This document shows positions 21,421 through 32,193 of a DNA stretch of 64,000 nucleotides, piece by piece. The stretch's first letter is position 1; each line of letters opens with the position of its first letter. Both the position numbers and the translations under genes were made by a program. The notes beneath the pieces are model-generated. The model was not told the DNA's origin. It did no database searches and was given only the letters and a program-made list of their open reading frames with translations. Source of the DNA: Enoplosus armatus (lineage: Eukaryota; Chordata; Actinopteri; Centrarchiformes; Enoplosidae); the NCBI RefSeq assembly GCF_043641665.1, contig NC_092181.1, positions 7,743,918-7,807,917 on the forward strand, given 5' to 3'.

Positions 21421-23507
21421 CGAAACAAAATGGCAGAGCTGTGCACTTTATAACCAGAACAATTAGCTAAAATGCCACGTCGAACTGAGGGAAACTGCAG
21501 ACTAAGGTGATAGTTCTCTGTGGGTTCGTCACTATAAGCAACCCCTTTCACTTTACGCGCAGTCATTTGAGCCATTGTTCATAAAATAAAAAAAAATACT
21601 GATAATTACACTGAGTCTAGAAATACTGGAATTAGCCAATTAAATACCCTCCATGTATCATTTTAGAATGTAGAATTACACATTTCTATTTCATAGAAAT
21701 AAATCATGAGAACATAACCTCACTGTATTCAAAAGGTGGGTATGTAAACATAATAATTTCTAATGTCACAATACATCGATTAAAACCAAAGTCCTGTAGA
21801 GAGAGAGAGAGAGGCTGAAGATCGACTACAGCTTTGTGGGAATCTTAATTGAGCTTGCTTGCCTTTTTTTTTTTATTATATATTTGGAGAGGCTTGTCAT
21901 TGAGCTTCTTTAAACAGACATATTGCTTCACCAAAATAGAAACCGAGGAACGCAGGAAGGAAGATAATAAAAGAAAGATGTGATGCTCGGAAACAAATCA
22001 GAGCCATCTGCATGAGGGCGTCAGATCCTTCCATGCATTTGCACAGCGGAGAAACGCGTTTCAGGTTCATTGCTTTACAGGTAACACTCGCTCTGTTATC
22101 CATACATCATAAACTCATCACTTACTTGTGCTGAACGGAGGTAATTTAGGATTTTTCTTTTTTTTCTTGCCCTGTGACAGCTTTAGAGCTACATATTCCT
22201 CTTTTGGCTCGTTTGTTTAAAATATAGCCACAGTAAAAGAAACATTACATACCATGATCGCAAGCCAATATAAACAGGAGTTCAAGGAATTTAGATAAAT
22301 TAACCCTCAGACTATCGACTATATACATATTTATGGATATCTTGAAGGATGCTGATTTGACTTTAATCACCTTGTCCTTCATAAATCCTTTGTTTCTAAT
22401 GTTTGCCTTAATTTAGACTCCAGGTGAAGACGTGTCTTTGGGGTCATAATTAAAACCCATGCCAACTCCACACAGAGGTAATGAAGAGATATGTTTTTGA
22501 ATCAACTGCGGCTTCTTCATCACTACTTTTACTTTGAGGCCATGTCTGACTCCAGCTGGTCATTAGGGTATGCAAAATACTGCATGCTGACTGCCTCAAG
22601 GTTGGACTGATGTTTATTTTACTATTAGCTATCCAGCTAGTTAGCAAGGCTAATGCAATAGATGAAAAACTGAATTTTCATATTACTCGCAGATGAACGT
22701 GCTGCTGTGGCCGCCGTTGTGTAAAGCTGAGATCCCGGCGCGCGCGCCAGAGAGCATATTTCTCTCTGCGTTGACCCTGTTTGACCCTCCGGTCACCTCA
22801 CCGAATTTAGGTATTTTTCTTATCATGCACGGCAGTGCAATTACACACAGGGGACCAACTACGAGCGTAATGACTCTCTGGGCTGAATTCCCTTAAATTG
22901 AATTCCACTGAATAATCACCCCGCAATATAATGAGCCATTACCCATTTGCTAGAATTGTCTCATTTGTCTTCTAAAACGCCTATTAATTTGCCCATAATG
23001 TATTATCTTTTCCCATCAGATTTCAAATCAGACATGTGTCCCTAAATGCGGCTGTATGACGCAAGATCTTTATTTTTCAAAAGATGTCCTCAAACTTGTT
23101 TCACCTCAGCCTCTCACACTTAATCTGTTTAGTAAATATAAGGTTTCAATAGTAGCTCAGTAGCTTAGCATAAAGACTGGAAACAGTAACAAAATCCGCC
23201 CACCAGCACTTCTAAAGCTCAGCAATTAACACAATATGTCATGAAAATGCTATTTTTACAATTTGCTATTTTACAGGGGGTGATGTGTTGAACTCTGCCT
23301 AGGCCAGGAACAGTAACTTCCAGGAGGTTTAGCTGGTTGCCGGGCTCAGAGCCAAGAAATGGTGCTTTTCAGCAGCCAGATTTTGTGTTGTTTTGCTTTC
23401 CTTGTTCTTTGGGCTTCAGTTACCTTTTACTTTATGATACACTGCCTCCCCTTCTATGGCAGTGGGTCATAAAAGTTGGTGTGTAAAGTCATCAGACATA
23501 CTGCGTC
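21421..23507. other. Non-coding stretch
   Basis: Complex AT-rich sequence without a recognised gene or element. A short GA run sits near 21800 and a CNE-like block at 22885-23010. Confidence 0.55.
22885..23010. other. CNE-like block
   Basis: AT-rich complex sequence with CCTTAAATTGAATTCC, GAATAATCACC, ATAATGAGCCATTACCC, GCCTATTAATTTGCCC and ATAATGTATTATC. Dense ATTA/TAAT cores, no tandem repetition and no known mobile element similarity make it the most enhancer-like segment by eye. Conservation cannot be judged here. Confidence 0.25.
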
Positions 23508-23721
23508 ATTCAATTCAATGTTATTCATATAGCGCCAAAGTCATCTCGTGGCACTTTTACATACGGAGCAGGTCTAGACCGACTCTTTATAATAGTATTT
23601 ACAGAGACCCAACAGTTCCCACTACGAGCAAGCACTTGGCGACAACAGCAAGGAAAAACTTTCAACCTTTTAAAAGGCAGAAACCCCGAACAGAACTGGA
23701 CTCTAGGTGGGCGGTCATCAT
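23508..23721 (+). mobile_element. Dispersed repeat family C, copy 1
   Basis: TCAATTCAATGTTATTCATA, TAGCGCCAAAGTCATCTCG, GAGCAGGTCTAGACCGACTC, TTTATAATAGTATTTACAGA, GACCCAACAGTTCCCACTAC, GAGCAAGCACTTGGCGACA and GTGGGCGGTCATC appear in the same order as a very common teleost repeat. The open frame across it is repeat-derived, not a host gene. A shorter inverted copy lies at 36930-37035. Confidence 0.75.
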
Positions 23722-25261
23722 CAATGCTGAAGTGGAGCAGAAAGAACTGATTATTTGCAATTCCTCCGACACTCTACGAAGAGTTCGTTTGCAGCTGGGC
23801 CACTTAAAGCGAATGGAGTTTGATTGCTTTACAAAAGAAAACACTCAAAAAAAAGGAGGTTGCCAGAAGTGCTTTCTTTCAGGGAAACGAGCATTGTACA
23901 GAAAACGGCTCGTCGAGACACTTGCGCCACTTCACATTAACCATATATTAAATGGTGCATGAGCTGAGTGGATCAGTCTGCTCAGAGTCGTTCATATACG
24001 TGTTCTCAGGCAGGAAGATGACACAAATTCCCTGATCGCATATTGATATTCATGCCTTAACTGTTTATTTCATACAATTTGTGTTACGGAGCTAACATTT
24101 GAGAGTGGGCTTTGAAGCCGTTTAGCTACGTCTATTTTTCTCTTCTCCTCCGTAAAAATCAGCCAAACGAATATACAATTTCCCACAGCGGCTCCCTCGG
24201 ATTTTTTCAAAGGGAATTTCGTAAGAGGCCCTTGTGTGGCAATAATTATGCAAGTGTTAAGAATCGAACTATCTAGCGATCTGCAGGTGCCTTTTGAATT
24301 CGAAAGACTCAGTCAAAGTCCAGCTGCACAAATGGACGTTTTAGACTGCCCTGTGCCTCAGGGCTATGGCCGCAAACTCCTGGCTTTCATGAGGAATAAG
24401 TTCTCTCTCAGAAAGAAAGAAAGAATGAAAGAAAGAGGCAAAAGTATTTACATCAAAATGGAGACAAAGTCTGACTGAGAGAGAAGAAGAAGAGGCAAGA
24501 CAGGAAGACAGAGCTTGAAACAGAGTCATGAGTTCGTGGGCTCATATGCAGTATTCCATCTTGTGTTTCGGCAGACAACACACAGCTGGGGACAAAATGA
24601 TGGATCTCACAGAAGAACAGAAGTCTCATTAGATGCTATTAACATGGAGGCAGATGTATTTGTAGATATAACTTCATTGCTACAACTAAACCAACATTGT
24701 TACCGGGATTAAACAAATGCCATTTAAAGAATCAATTTCGGTTCATTCTGTTTAGCACGCAAATTTGAATAAATGTTACATTCGTTTCACAAAGCGAGGA
24801 GGAGAGGTCTTCGCAGGAAAATGTCTCGAGTGCAGATGACATGATTCTGTATATTAAAATCCTCATACAGCCTTCCCAGCTCTGACTCAAACTATAAAGA
24901 ATACGGCTGGTTCTCTGGGTGTAACGTGAACGTGCAAAAAACAGGAATCTGTGTATGTTCAGATAATCGTGGATGACGAGTCACATTGATATTTAAGTAA
25001 AAGTATCAAATGGAAATGGAATAAAATAAGCCAAAGAATATAATTACAAAATATTAAATGTGGAACATGAGCAAAAAGACTTACTCTGGCTCTTTTAATA
25101 ACTGAACAGAATTTAGCACCACCCATATATTTATCTCAGAAGTTCATGGATCAGATATTAGTAAGCTTGAGGTAGCAAGGAGGACTTGACCGGGAAGCCC
25201 AAGTTGCTCCATTTCTGCTCGATGTTTAATTCAAATCAGGGAGAGGGTTTGCTAACATTTT
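23722..25261. other. Non-coding stretch, nothing recognised
   Basis: Complex sequence with A/G-rich simple patches near 24405-24500. No gene, RNA or repeat family that I can support. Confidence 0.5.
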
Positions 25262-25680
25262 ATCCATCTCTAATACAGCTTGACTTGTGCGCCAAAGGGT
25301 GTTGTGGGAGTATGTTTTTGTTACGGTGATAAGCAAAAAAGTGATAAACAGGCAGCAGGTCAAAACCCAGGGGGGGGGCAGGAACAGATGAGGCACATGA
25401 CCAACTGGCAGAGGAACAATGGATCAGGGCTGGTACATATATAAGCTGCTGATGAGGGAATAAGGTGCAGGTGGGGAGGTGGGTGGGAAGCTCAGGTGAG
25501 GGGAATGAGGTGATTGCAGGGCAAATGGGAGTGACAGGATCTGGAGTGGAATGAGGAAAGTCAGAGGGCACCTGGTGGACAGGTACAGGAATAACGATGC
25601 CAGGGCCTGGGAAAGTGGAAATGTGGCCTGTGGAAGAGGGGACAGAGTTTTGACGTGTACCTTCAGTCCTCTTGTGTTAC
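25262..25680 (-). mobile_element. LTR-like retrotransposon fragment (tentative)
   Basis: Read on the minus strand, it has the texture of fish Ty3/gypsy-type LTRs: pyrimidine-rich CACCTGAGCTTCCCACC segments, a TATA-like CTTATATATGTACC, CTCTGCCAGTTGGTCATGTG and then GGGTTTTGACCTGCTGCCTG. 50915-51175 has a similar order on the same strand. No gag-pol is visible, so a solo LTR or fragment is likely. The assignment is from memory of the pattern. Confidence 0.35.
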
Positions 25681-25689
25681 TTAAATGCT

Positions 25690-26090
25690 AACGTCAAGGC
25701 GCTAACATGCTCAGATGTAAATTAGATATAACCTTTACCATGTTCACCATCTTAGTTGGGCATGTTAGCCTGCTAACACTTAACGCTTAACACAAAGTAA
25801 AGCTGATGACCACATTTGGTCATGAACCAAGGTATTGGGCGAATTCAGATTGTGACCTGATACTGGCGCCAGTTGAAAAGTCAGATGATCACCAAGGTGA
25901 TTATAATTCATCCTGAGGGGGGACATGAATGTCAAATTTAATGGCGATCCATGCAATTGTTGTCAAGACAAGCTGAAACAAGACACAAGACCTCATGGTA
26001 GCACTAGAGGAAAAGTCAGGGGATCACCAAAGTCAGCAGGCGTCATCCTCTGGGGACCATGAATGTCTGTACCAAATGTGCAGATTTAAT
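25690..26090 (+). mobile_element. Dispersed repeat family D, copy 1
   Basis: Starts with GCTAACATGCTCAGATG and continues with CACAAAGTAAAGCTGATGAC, GGTCATGAACCAAGGTATTG and two similar half-units. These begin AAAAGTCAGATGATCACCAA (25876) and AAAAGTCAGGGGATCACCAA (26011), 135 bases apart, each followed by CATCCTSWGGGG...CATGAATGTC. This matches a frequent teleost repeat with an internal duplication. No coding capacity. Copies also lie at 30150, 47925 and 49930. Confidence 0.7.
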
Positions 26091-27992
26091 TATAACATGA
26101 AAGAGTAACACCACATTTCCCAATATCTCTTATTGATATCAGGCCTCACTGTCGTATCAGTTACACGTATAGGTGCATCATCCCTTCTCCATATTCTCAC
26201 CAATCATTCAGTCTGTCTTCTAAGGAGGCTAAAAATACACCCGGTACTCAGCACTTCAGTGCGCAAAAGGACACACAGCACACTTCAGCATCTCTGCTTT
26301 GATGTTCTCTGTGAGTGATGTGCTTAAACTCGTCGTGCAGTGTCAAAAAGTGTTGCGCGTGCAAGTTCCCATGGCGAACGCCAATTCATGCGTCTGCCAT
26401 TAATTGGTTTCTGAGATAAGGAATCCCCTCTTTCACAATGTGGATGACTCAATCCCTGATCTTGTTAGGAAGCTTTTAGAGGATAGAGAGGGTCTCTGAT
26501 TCTGGCCATAGGTTTTTTTTTTTTAATCTGTGGATGCCAGCTAGCTTGGGATGGCATGCCTCCTAGCCAATAATGGGCTTGGGTGCGATGATATGTGGCA
26601 TTCTGTGTGAGTCAAATGAGAGGACGCTGGGCCTCAGTTGATGATGCTTCAAACCATAAAGTATAAAATGAGCCCTTTCCTGGTTGAATTGTGAGCACTC
26701 AATCCCTCTTCCACTCGAGCTTTCTTGTAAGGGTTGTTAAGGGGGCTGAAATCATTATTTCATCAGCCAGCCGAAATGCTGTCCAGGTGAGGTGACAATT
26801 ATCGGCAGGCTTTTTGAAGTGCTGCTATATTGGGTCGACCAATTTATGACTCCCAGTTCAGACGATATCTCTCGGAAAAGCCGGGACTATGGGGTGGCGG
26901 AGGCGGAAATCTGTCAACGCTGACTGACTGGAAACAGAGACAACAGACTCCATCTTGGCCCGTGGTAGTTTTGGAGGTCCTCTTTTAGCCATCCCAGCTA
27001 TTACATGGGTCATTTAACATACAGCACGCTGCCTGTTATGCTTCATTTTGGTGACCTCGTCGTGAACCATGGGAGAATCTTCTTACTCTTCTGAAGCAGT
27101 TGCAGGTAGTGGAAGATTTGTCTCGGAGTTTTATTCTGTAAATGGATGAAGAGTCAACGCATCAACTTTAGAGTTTTACTGCCTCCTGAAGATTTATCAT
27201 TGAGTGATGGTCTCAAATTGTCTGTGCGTGTAGTAAGTTAGTACTTCATTAAAAAAAAAAAAAGAAGGTAGAGAGGAAGAGAGACTTTAATACATCCCTT
27301 TAGGATTTGTAGAACTGTGTCTTTAAGCCCCATCTGGCAACACTCTTTGCTAAAAAATAAATGCATTTTGGACGCAGTTATCCATATGGCATTCACATGT
27401 TCCGCCATGTCTTCGTCTGCCTGATGATGAGTCTGAGTATGGGGCCGTTTGGAAGGGAGTGAAGTGCACTATGCAGCGTGGGTGGGTGAGGTTTTGACTT
27501 TTGGACAGTTACAGATGTGAACCCGAGGGGATGAGGGCAAGAAAAAGGACACAGTACAGAGAAAACAGCCTGACAGGACAAGTCTCCCAGATTATAGTTG
27601 CAAACAGTTTAAATTTAGATGGAAGAGCAGGCATTACACAACCCCCCCCCCCACCCCCCCAAAATGAAAAGAGAGATGCACAATGGGCCGCTTTGTATGC
27701 ACAGCATCAGCTGACTGAAAATACTTGTTGTTGTTTTTTCTTCTTTTAAATGGCTCGAAGCTCTAGTTGGAAAAGACGGTTTAAGAGCCAGATCTCCGAT
27801 TTGTGCAGTGCATTGTAGCTCAGCACCGACATGGCTTTGTGCAGCGTGACTTGTCGTGCAAATCCAAAAAAGTGGATCAGCTGAACACATCAATGCACTT
27901 GGTTAGGGAGATGTACTCGAGTATATAAAATGTATAACCACTGTACACGAGGATGTGCAGATGAGGAGCCGCATAGTGAAGATCACCATCCT
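26091..27992. other. Non-coding stretch, partly CNE-like
   Basis: No gene recognised. 26385-26480 (CCATTAATTGGTTTCTGAG) and 26745-26885 (AAATCATTATTTCATCAGCC) are complex AT-rich blocks. T10 near 26513-26524, A13 near 27250-27262 and C-rich runs at 27642-27660 are simple repeats. Confidence 0.5.
26745..26885. other. CNE-like block
   Basis: Complex sequence containing GAAATCATTATTTCATCAGC, GACAATTATCGG and CAATTTATGACTCCC with no internal repetition. Listed only as a candidate for cross-species comparison. Confidence 0.18.
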
Positions 27993-28130
27993 CGGGGCGC
28001 CCCGGTAGCTCAGCAGGTAGAGTACAGTCCATGTCATCCCCTCTTCCTCTCTCTCTCTCTCCCCTGTTTCCTGTCACTCTCCAAGCCAAAATGCCCCCCC
28101 CCCCCCCCCAACCCCCGCCAAAAATCAAAT
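27993..28130 (+). mobile_element. tRNA-derived SINE, internally deleted
   Basis: GGCGCCCCGGTAGCTCAGCAGG followed by TAGAG is a tRNA-like head with a pol III A-box (TAGCTCAGCAGG). The consensus I recall then has a B-box (GGTTCGATTCC) before CATGTCATCCCCTCT. Here TAGAGTACAGTC joins almost directly to CATGTCATCCCCTCT, so the B-box part is deleted. The CT-rich body, CCTGTCACTCTCCAAGCCAA and a C/A-rich end follow. A host tRNA gene is excluded by the missing acceptor and T arms. Confidence 0.7.
28094..28109 (-). repeat. Poly-C tract, 16 nt
   Basis: Sixteen C within the 3' end of the SINE, another homopolymer expanded inside an element. Confidence 0.9.
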
Positions 28131-28860
28131 CTATATTTTTAAAGAAGATCCTCCTGTCGCCGCGTTCGTTATCATGTCGCGCTAACAAATCAGACGAAAC
28201 CCCTGACGATACAACTGGAAGCCATGAGCAAACATTGTGTGCTTGCATGACGACGGATGTGTTTTATTCCCATTTAATCACATTTTGTGATCACTTCACA
28301 AACATTCGCTCTTGTTAGCGCATAATCCAGCTGTCATGTCAGATTCTATTATTATGTATGTAAACGGAGCATACTCCCTCCTCATGAACTAACAAATAGT
28401 GCTGCTTTTAGCTTCCCTCTTTTTTTTTTTTTTAAATTTCAATAGTATTCTTTTACAGTAAATGCCTATTTGCCAACGTACCATAAAACCATGCCTCCTT
28501 CATTGTTATTATAGGAGCGGATCCAACATGTTCATATATTTATAATTAATGCATGGAAATGTCATTGCTGCCCGGATTATGTTCACTGGCTGCATACACA
28601 GTCGCAGGACTCTCACGCCGAGACCAGGATCGGCGTCCTGCGTCCCGCGTCCCATGCAGGGTTAGAACTAAGCTCCTGAAACATTTTGGTCGAGGCTGCG
28701 CCAGCAAATATTTGTGCGTAATGTGAAAGAAGTCGCTTGCAGTTGACGAACCCTTACGGAGCATCATCACCCAACTCCGCAGCTCCCCTCAGCTCGACAG
28801 AGCCTTTTAGTGTCTTTTTCGGCTCATTGTTTTGCTTTTCATGCCCCGTGACTTTACTGT
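28131..28860. other. Non-coding stretch, nothing recognised
   Basis: Complex sequence with T14 at about 28420-28433. No supported gene or repeat. Confidence 0.5.
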
Positions 28861-29125
28861 TTTGCTTCGGCCCCACTGTTCTCATCGTTTCCAGCTGAGG
28901 CGGGCAGCTGTTTCGCGCAGAACAGCTCAAAGTTAGACAAAGTAAGCGACTAGCCGGTGAACACAGCTGAGCATTTAGCAGCTAAAGAGCCAGACATTTC
29001 CTTTCCTTTTGAATATTCAAATTATATTTGCCAGGTGACCAGAGACTCCAAATGAATGCTAATGTTATGTACACATACCATGTGTGCTGGGTGTGGAAAT
29101 AGGCAACCGTTTGCTCACGTATTTG
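28861..29125 (+). mobile_element. Dispersed repeat family E, copy 4
   Basis: The most complete sense copy of family E. It begins TTTGCTTCGGCCCCACTGTT and CTCATCGTTTCCAGCTGAGG, passes AGCAGCTAAAGAGCCAGACA, GGTGACCAGAGACTCC and AATGAATGCTAATGTTATG, and ends GCTGGGTGTGGAAATAGGC and AACCGTTTGCTCAC. No open frame of note, so the family looks non-autonomous. Confidence 0.6.
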
Positions 29126-29633
29126 CTCATTAATTGTAATTAAACTATTATTTATCCAAGACCACGATCTTTCCCGACCTTACCCGAGTGCTTTGAGTTG
29201 CCGAATCATTTTCCATCACCAATTAGTAGCATAGAAATATCACTTTTTGTCCCCTTTGCTCTGCGCCAACATTTGGGGAACAAGCCCAACTGAGTGAACG
29301 CGCTCTCAGTGGGTTGCCGTTGAAATGACAGGTGACGTTAATGTCCCACCGCCTTTGTTGTTGGTTTCATCCTGCTGAGAACGCGGCAATGAAATGCTGA
29401 CAAGCTGCTGATGACCTAATTGATGGTGAGCTACTTGCAATGACTTTCACAGCCTCGCCGCCTCTGTCCATATGTCCATTCTCAAGGCTCTCTGGGGATT
29501 CACAACATGCAACAGCAAATTACTTTAACTATTAGAACTCGATGTCATGCTGGCACTGGGCTTATTGACTCAGAGAAAGTTCCATTGATGAGAGCTGCGC
29601 TAAGGTTTTAAATGGAATCCTTGACTGCCTCAC

Positions 29634-29665
<32 letters not shown>

Positions 29666-30149
29666 AGGGGAAGAGAGAGAAAAGATTTGCAAAGCTTCGA
29701 CAAAGGTGACACGCATTTTTCTCTTTCAGGGATGTGCACTCTTGCAAGAGGTCAGGCCAGAATGTTCATGGCCCATTTAGTCCTGAACACATCAGTTCTG
29801 TGTTGTTGTTTTTTTTTCCTCTCTAAGAAGAGATGAAATCCCAGAAAGCGCAGTAATGTGACAGGGGGAGAAATGTCCTGGCAATGTTTTTGCGAGTGCA
29901 GAGCTGAACATAATTAGATTCCAGAAATCCACAGGGAGTTACCAAGCACACATCTCTAATGTCATCATGCCTGGGCCTCTGCTAGGGCCAACAGTACTGT
30001 CAAACAAGCAGTTTCAATAAACCAAATCTTTTTTTTTTTACAATGCTGTAGATAGTAACTGTGCGCTCAGAGATCTCCTGTCAAAAGCTAGATGCTGCAG
30101 AACGAGATCAATGCCAGCAGCGGCTCTATGGATGCCGATGTTAGTGTGT
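29126..30149. other. Non-coding stretch
   Basis: No gene recognised. A GA run sits at 29634-29662. TTTTTCTCTTTCAG at about 29717-29730 looks like a splice acceptor, but what follows is not a recognisable exon. Confidence 0.5.
29634..29662. repeat. (GA)n microsatellite
   Basis: Purine GA run with one GC interruption. Confidence 0.9.
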
Positions 30150-30510
30150 CTGTCAATTAACCACTTTGGTCCAGACTGTATATAAATAAATATCTGAACA
30201 GCTATTGGGTGGATTGCCACGGACGTCTTTTTAGACATTCCTTGTCCTCAGGGGACGGACCCTCTTGAGCCACCACGAGGTTTCCATTTGTCCAATATTT
30301 TGGTTTACGGCCAAATGCCTGCAAAGCTAATGACATCAGCCGAAGCTGTACTTTGTGCTTAGTGCCAATTAGCAAGCGCTAACACGCCGAGCTGAGATGG
30401 TGACCATGGCGGCCATTACACCTGCTAAACAATATCACGTTAGCATTGTCACTGTGAGCATGTTGCCGTGCCAGTGTTACGCAGAGCTGTTAGCATGGCT
30501 GTTGTTAGTT
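30150..30510 (-). mobile_element. Dispersed repeat family D, copy 2
   Basis: Antisense copy. CCACTTTGGTCCAGACTG, GGGTGGATTGCCACGGA, CCTGCAAAGCTAATGACATC and GCTGTACTTTGTGCTTAGTG lead to GCTAACACGCCGAGC and GTTAGCATTGTCACTGTGAG. The order is the reverse of copy 1 and matches copy 4. Confidence 0.7.
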
Positions 30511-31110
30511 GATGAAGGGTTAACCCCATTACAGTCAAGTCAGTTTGAGAAAGTGCTGCAAAGTACTGCAGAGAAGAACCTTTTTTCCAAGTGAAAGAAT
30601 GTGAATCATAGTCACCGCGCTGGAAAAACACGAGGCAGAATCATCGTCAGGGGGAAGAAGAAGAAGAAGAGAGGTGGGGGTGGGGGTGGGTGGGGAGGAG
30701 GCAAGTGAAGGGAGGGCAGAGCAAATTGGATGGCATCGCAGACTGTCATTGGTGGGAACAGAGTGTGTAACAGTTTGGGGAAACTGTGAGGAACTTCGCC
30801 GAGGTAATGGAGAAAAAAGGGCAGATGATAAGAGGGAGTTAGAATTAAGGCAATCAGCACTGAAGGACCTTGTTTGGGGTGTTTTTGCCCCCCCCCCCTT
30901 TGGCATTAGAATGCGAAGCGGCAGCCGCAGTCTGGGGCCGGGGAAGTGGGAGTGACACAGAGGGGGGAGGGAAAATAAAGGTGGCAAGAAGAAGAGGAAG
31001 GCAAGAACGTCTGTTGAGGATAAGGACGATATTGGAAATGACAAAAGTGGGTGCCTGTGATGTGGCGTCAACTGAATCCGAAATGGCAGCGAGAAAGAAT
31101 GAGATGGAAA

Positions 31111-31114
<4 letters not shown>

Positions 31115-31156
<42 letters not shown>
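31115..31156. repeat. (GA)n microsatellite
   Basis: Perfect GA run of about 42 bases, giving Arg-Glu repeats in translation. Confidence 0.95.
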
Positions 31157-31159
<3 letters not shown>

Positions 31160-31524
31160 AGACAGTGGAGGAGAGAAGGGAACTCAGAGAAAGAGGAAGT
31201 TGTCTAAAGTTCGTGATGATTTTTATATTTCTACATTGGCACCAGAAATAACTCAGCGCAGCAATTAAATAATCATTTTATTGTGACACTGCAGAATGTA
31301 AAATGAGTGTTTGCAGATACTTGCTGCATGTTTTCACTGGATTGCAAAGTGGAAACACTTCAGCGTAGGTGTTGCACTGTATTTCAACCGAATGCATGGC
31401 TGCCTATCAAGCTCGTCTTTGAAGACGGGAGACAATAATGTAGAACAAAGGGCTTCCCAAATGCTTTTTTATTGCACAACCTCCGGGCAGGATATTGAGA
31501 ACAATTTCATCACGTTGGATTTTG

Positions 31525-31560
31525 AAAAAAAAAAAAAATATATATATATATATATATAAA
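31525..31560. repeat. A-tract and (TA)n
   Basis: A14 followed by about 11 TA units. Confidence 0.9.
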
Positions 31561-32149
31561 ATAAAATACTACGGCTACATGGGCTGTGATGAGTAGAGAC
31601 ATAAAAGCCTTTTTTTTTTTTTTTTTGTCAATGTAACGCATTCTTTACTGCTCTGCTGACATTCAAGCCCAAGGCAATGTTTAGTCATTCCATTAAAATG
31701 GAACACAAATGGATAGCCGTGTAGTTTTTGCTTCATTAGACACAAACTCTGCTGCTACCTTGCTACGTTGCGCTAAAGATCCTGCATTCCCTCCAGAAAA
31801 TTAATTGCAGCGTGTGAGATTACTCTTGAAGCAAATATATGAATAAAGGATGTCAAAATGCGCGAGAGTGAGATTAATGGCTCATTCATTTTTCCTTCAG
31901 TATTCCTCTTCAGGTGCTGAGATCGTTGAATTATTATTATTTTTTTTATTACAGATCTTTTTTTTTTTGGCACAAAAGCAAACGCTAAACACTCGTCACC
32001 ATGTGTTCCCACACCCGGTGAATTACCTCTGCAGCGTGATGAATGGCACTAATTGATGCTTTCTTTATTAACAATGAATCAAATGTGAACCTTTGTCTCC
32101 TCTTTCTGGCGTATATATGCCTCCAGGTTTTTCTGTAGCCCAGAGCCAT

Positions 32150-32151
<2 letters not shown>

Positions 32152-32186
<35 letters not shown>
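32152..32186. repeat. (GA)n microsatellite
   Basis: Perfect GA run of about 35 bases. Confidence 0.95.

Positions 32187-32193
<7 letters not shown>

Noticed and set aside
23456..23962. 168-codon plus-strand frame
   Set aside because: Its central part is dispersed repeat family C; the frame is not a host gene.
27993..28030. Possible tRNA gene from the GGTAGCTCAG...AGAG start
   Set aside because: No anticodon arm, T arm or acceptor pairing follows; it is the head of a deleted SINE.
29717..29836. Strong-looking TTTTTCTCTTTCAG acceptor with an open frame behind it
   Set aside because: The frame runs into a T-tract and has no recognisable homology; no partner exon identified.
30535..31071. 178-codon minus-strand frame, the longest in the window
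   Set aside because: Ser/Pro/Leu-rich translation of a purine-rich strand (GA, GGTGGG runs). This is typical low-complexity artefact, with overlapping frames also open.
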